Position numbers and translations under genes: made by a program. A stretch of DNA of 43,905 nucleotides. It comes from Hysterium pulicare CBS 123377 (lineage: Eukaryota > Ascomycota > Dothideomycetes > Hysteriales > Hysteriaceae). Position 1 is the stretch's first letter. The number at the start of each line of letters is the position of its first letter. The DNA lies in contig AJFK01000896.1 in NCBI GenBank assembly GCA_000467715.1, positions 1 through 43,905 of the forward strand, read 5' to 3'. Below, in pieces: positions 43,231 through 43,905 of this stretch. A model generated the notes under the pieces. It was not told where the DNA came from and ran no database searches. It saw only the letters and a list, made by a program, of their open reading frames with translations.

Positions 43231-43905
43231 ATGCGGATAAATAAATTCCGCACCCTCCCCACGCTGATACACCCCCCAACAAGTCCGCGGCGTCCGCTCA
43301 ACAATATAACTCAGCAAATCTCCTACATTAGTCGTCTCTCTACTCCGAAACAACATCAATTGCTACCTCTTAGACCTCAATTCATCTCCTCCTTCCCCCA
43401 ATTGACCTCTCGGACCCACTTCAACACCAAATCTGAATCACGAACCCATCCCTTTCACACCTCCGCTACTCCCCGCCTTGCAAACACCTCCAAAATGACC
43501 GACACAGCCATCGAATCCGCCAAACGCAGCGCCGCCATAAAAGCCGTCACCGACCACTTCCAGCCCGACTTCACCTACGTAGGCATCGGCTCCGGCACCA
43601 CCATCATCTACGTCGTCGAAGCGATCAAAGAGCGCAGCACAAACCCACACATCCGCTTCGTGCCGACGGGCTACCAATCGCGACAAGTGATTGTAAGAGC
43701 CGGGTTGACGCCCATTGCATTCGACAGCATACCCGAGAATGTGATGCTGGATATCGCGTTCGATGGCGCGGACGAGGTAGATGAGGATTTGAATTGTATT
43801 AAGGGGGGTGGAGCGTGTTTGTTTCAGGAGAAACTGGTTGCTGAGCGAGCGAAGAGATTCGTCTGTGTAGCTGGTATGCTACCCCCTACCCCCTACCCCT
43901 AACCC
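43231..43905 (+). CDS. RKI1: Ribose-5-phosphate isomerase, partial at the window edge
   Basis: It interconverts ribose-5-phosphate and ribulose-5-phosphate in the non-oxidative pentose phosphate pathway. The conserved phosphate loop GIGSGTT and the block [20 protein letters not shown] are present, then [18 protein letters not shown]. Exon 1 ends at 43873 (GCT G then GTATGC), the usual A-D codon split. The RKI1-like start is ATG 43495 ([18 protein letters not shown]). The frame extends upstream to 43231 with 88 basic, Ser-rich residues that could be leader or an optional mitochondrial presequence. The intron and the rest of the gene lie beyond the window. Confidence 0.96.
43879..43905 (+). repeat. 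C-rich telomere-like tract at window end
   Basis: The first 30 bases of the RKI1 intron are ACCCCCT-type units ending CCCCTAACCC. Fungal telomeres are TTAGGG/CCCTAA, but at a right-hand end the plus strand should read TTAGGG toward the tip. So this orientation argues for an intronic or interstitial C-rich repeat, or for an assembly artefact. Confidence 0.5.

Overview
The window is nuclear DNA of a filamentous ascomycete (Pezizomycotina). The signs are short introns of about 45-130 bp with GTANGT donors, CTRAY-type branch points and YAG acceptors, dense genes on both strands, no operons, and proteins with clear fungal orthologues. A Leotiomycete-like fungus is my best guess, but only a guess from how the proteins read.

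Layout. 1-5.6 kb: an F-box-like protein, a short-chain dehydrogenase, a small alanine/lysine-rich protein and an 87-residue candidate, separated by repeat relics. 6.4-9.4 kb: a 1006-residue vWA-domain protein (minus strand). 11-20.1 kb, plus strand: a disordered basic protein, URB1 (60S assembly) and a long disordered protein with a possible eIF4E-binding N-terminus. 21-25.5 kb: a Cys-plus-QPG-repeat protein and ATP25 (minus), then NMD3 (plus); ATP25 and NMD3 share a head-to-head promoter. 25.5-28.1 kb: a degenerate stretch with repeats and doubtful small genes. 28.1-38.5 kb, all plus: a class III chitinase, a small Lys/Glu-rich protein, RAD18, a CYP504-type P450 and a large type II membrane protein of the fungal 'glycosyltransferase 2' group. 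38.5-40.9 kb: a gene graveyard holding an orphan ABC-transporter N-terminus and an orphan GH3 beta-glucosidase C-terminus. 40.9-43.9 kb: ULA1 (minus) and RKI1 (plus, cut by the window end) diverge from one another.

Themes. Several genes are housekeeping: large-subunit biogenesis (URB1, NMD3, and ATP25 whose N-terminal domain is RsfS-like), DNA-damage ubiquitin ligase (RAD18), neddylation (ULA1) and the pentose phosphate pathway (RKI1). Others are metabolic or environmental (chitinase, CYP504, SDR). I see no biosynthetic gene cluster, CRISPR array, tRNA or rRNA.

The most interesting non-gene signal is a family of about 200-bp elements with imperfect terminal inverted repeats (consensus GGGGTGTCATAATTCGTC) and a conserved core, present at least four and probably five times, always between genes. 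It looks like a non-autonomous MITE. Other points worth a look are the ATP25 that lacks its C-terminal half, a 14-nt micro-exon in the chitinase, a uORF ending 3 nt before the URB1 start, a nested hairpin in a candidate intron, and the C-rich telomere-like tract where RKI1 is cut. I found no convincing new multi-gene system.
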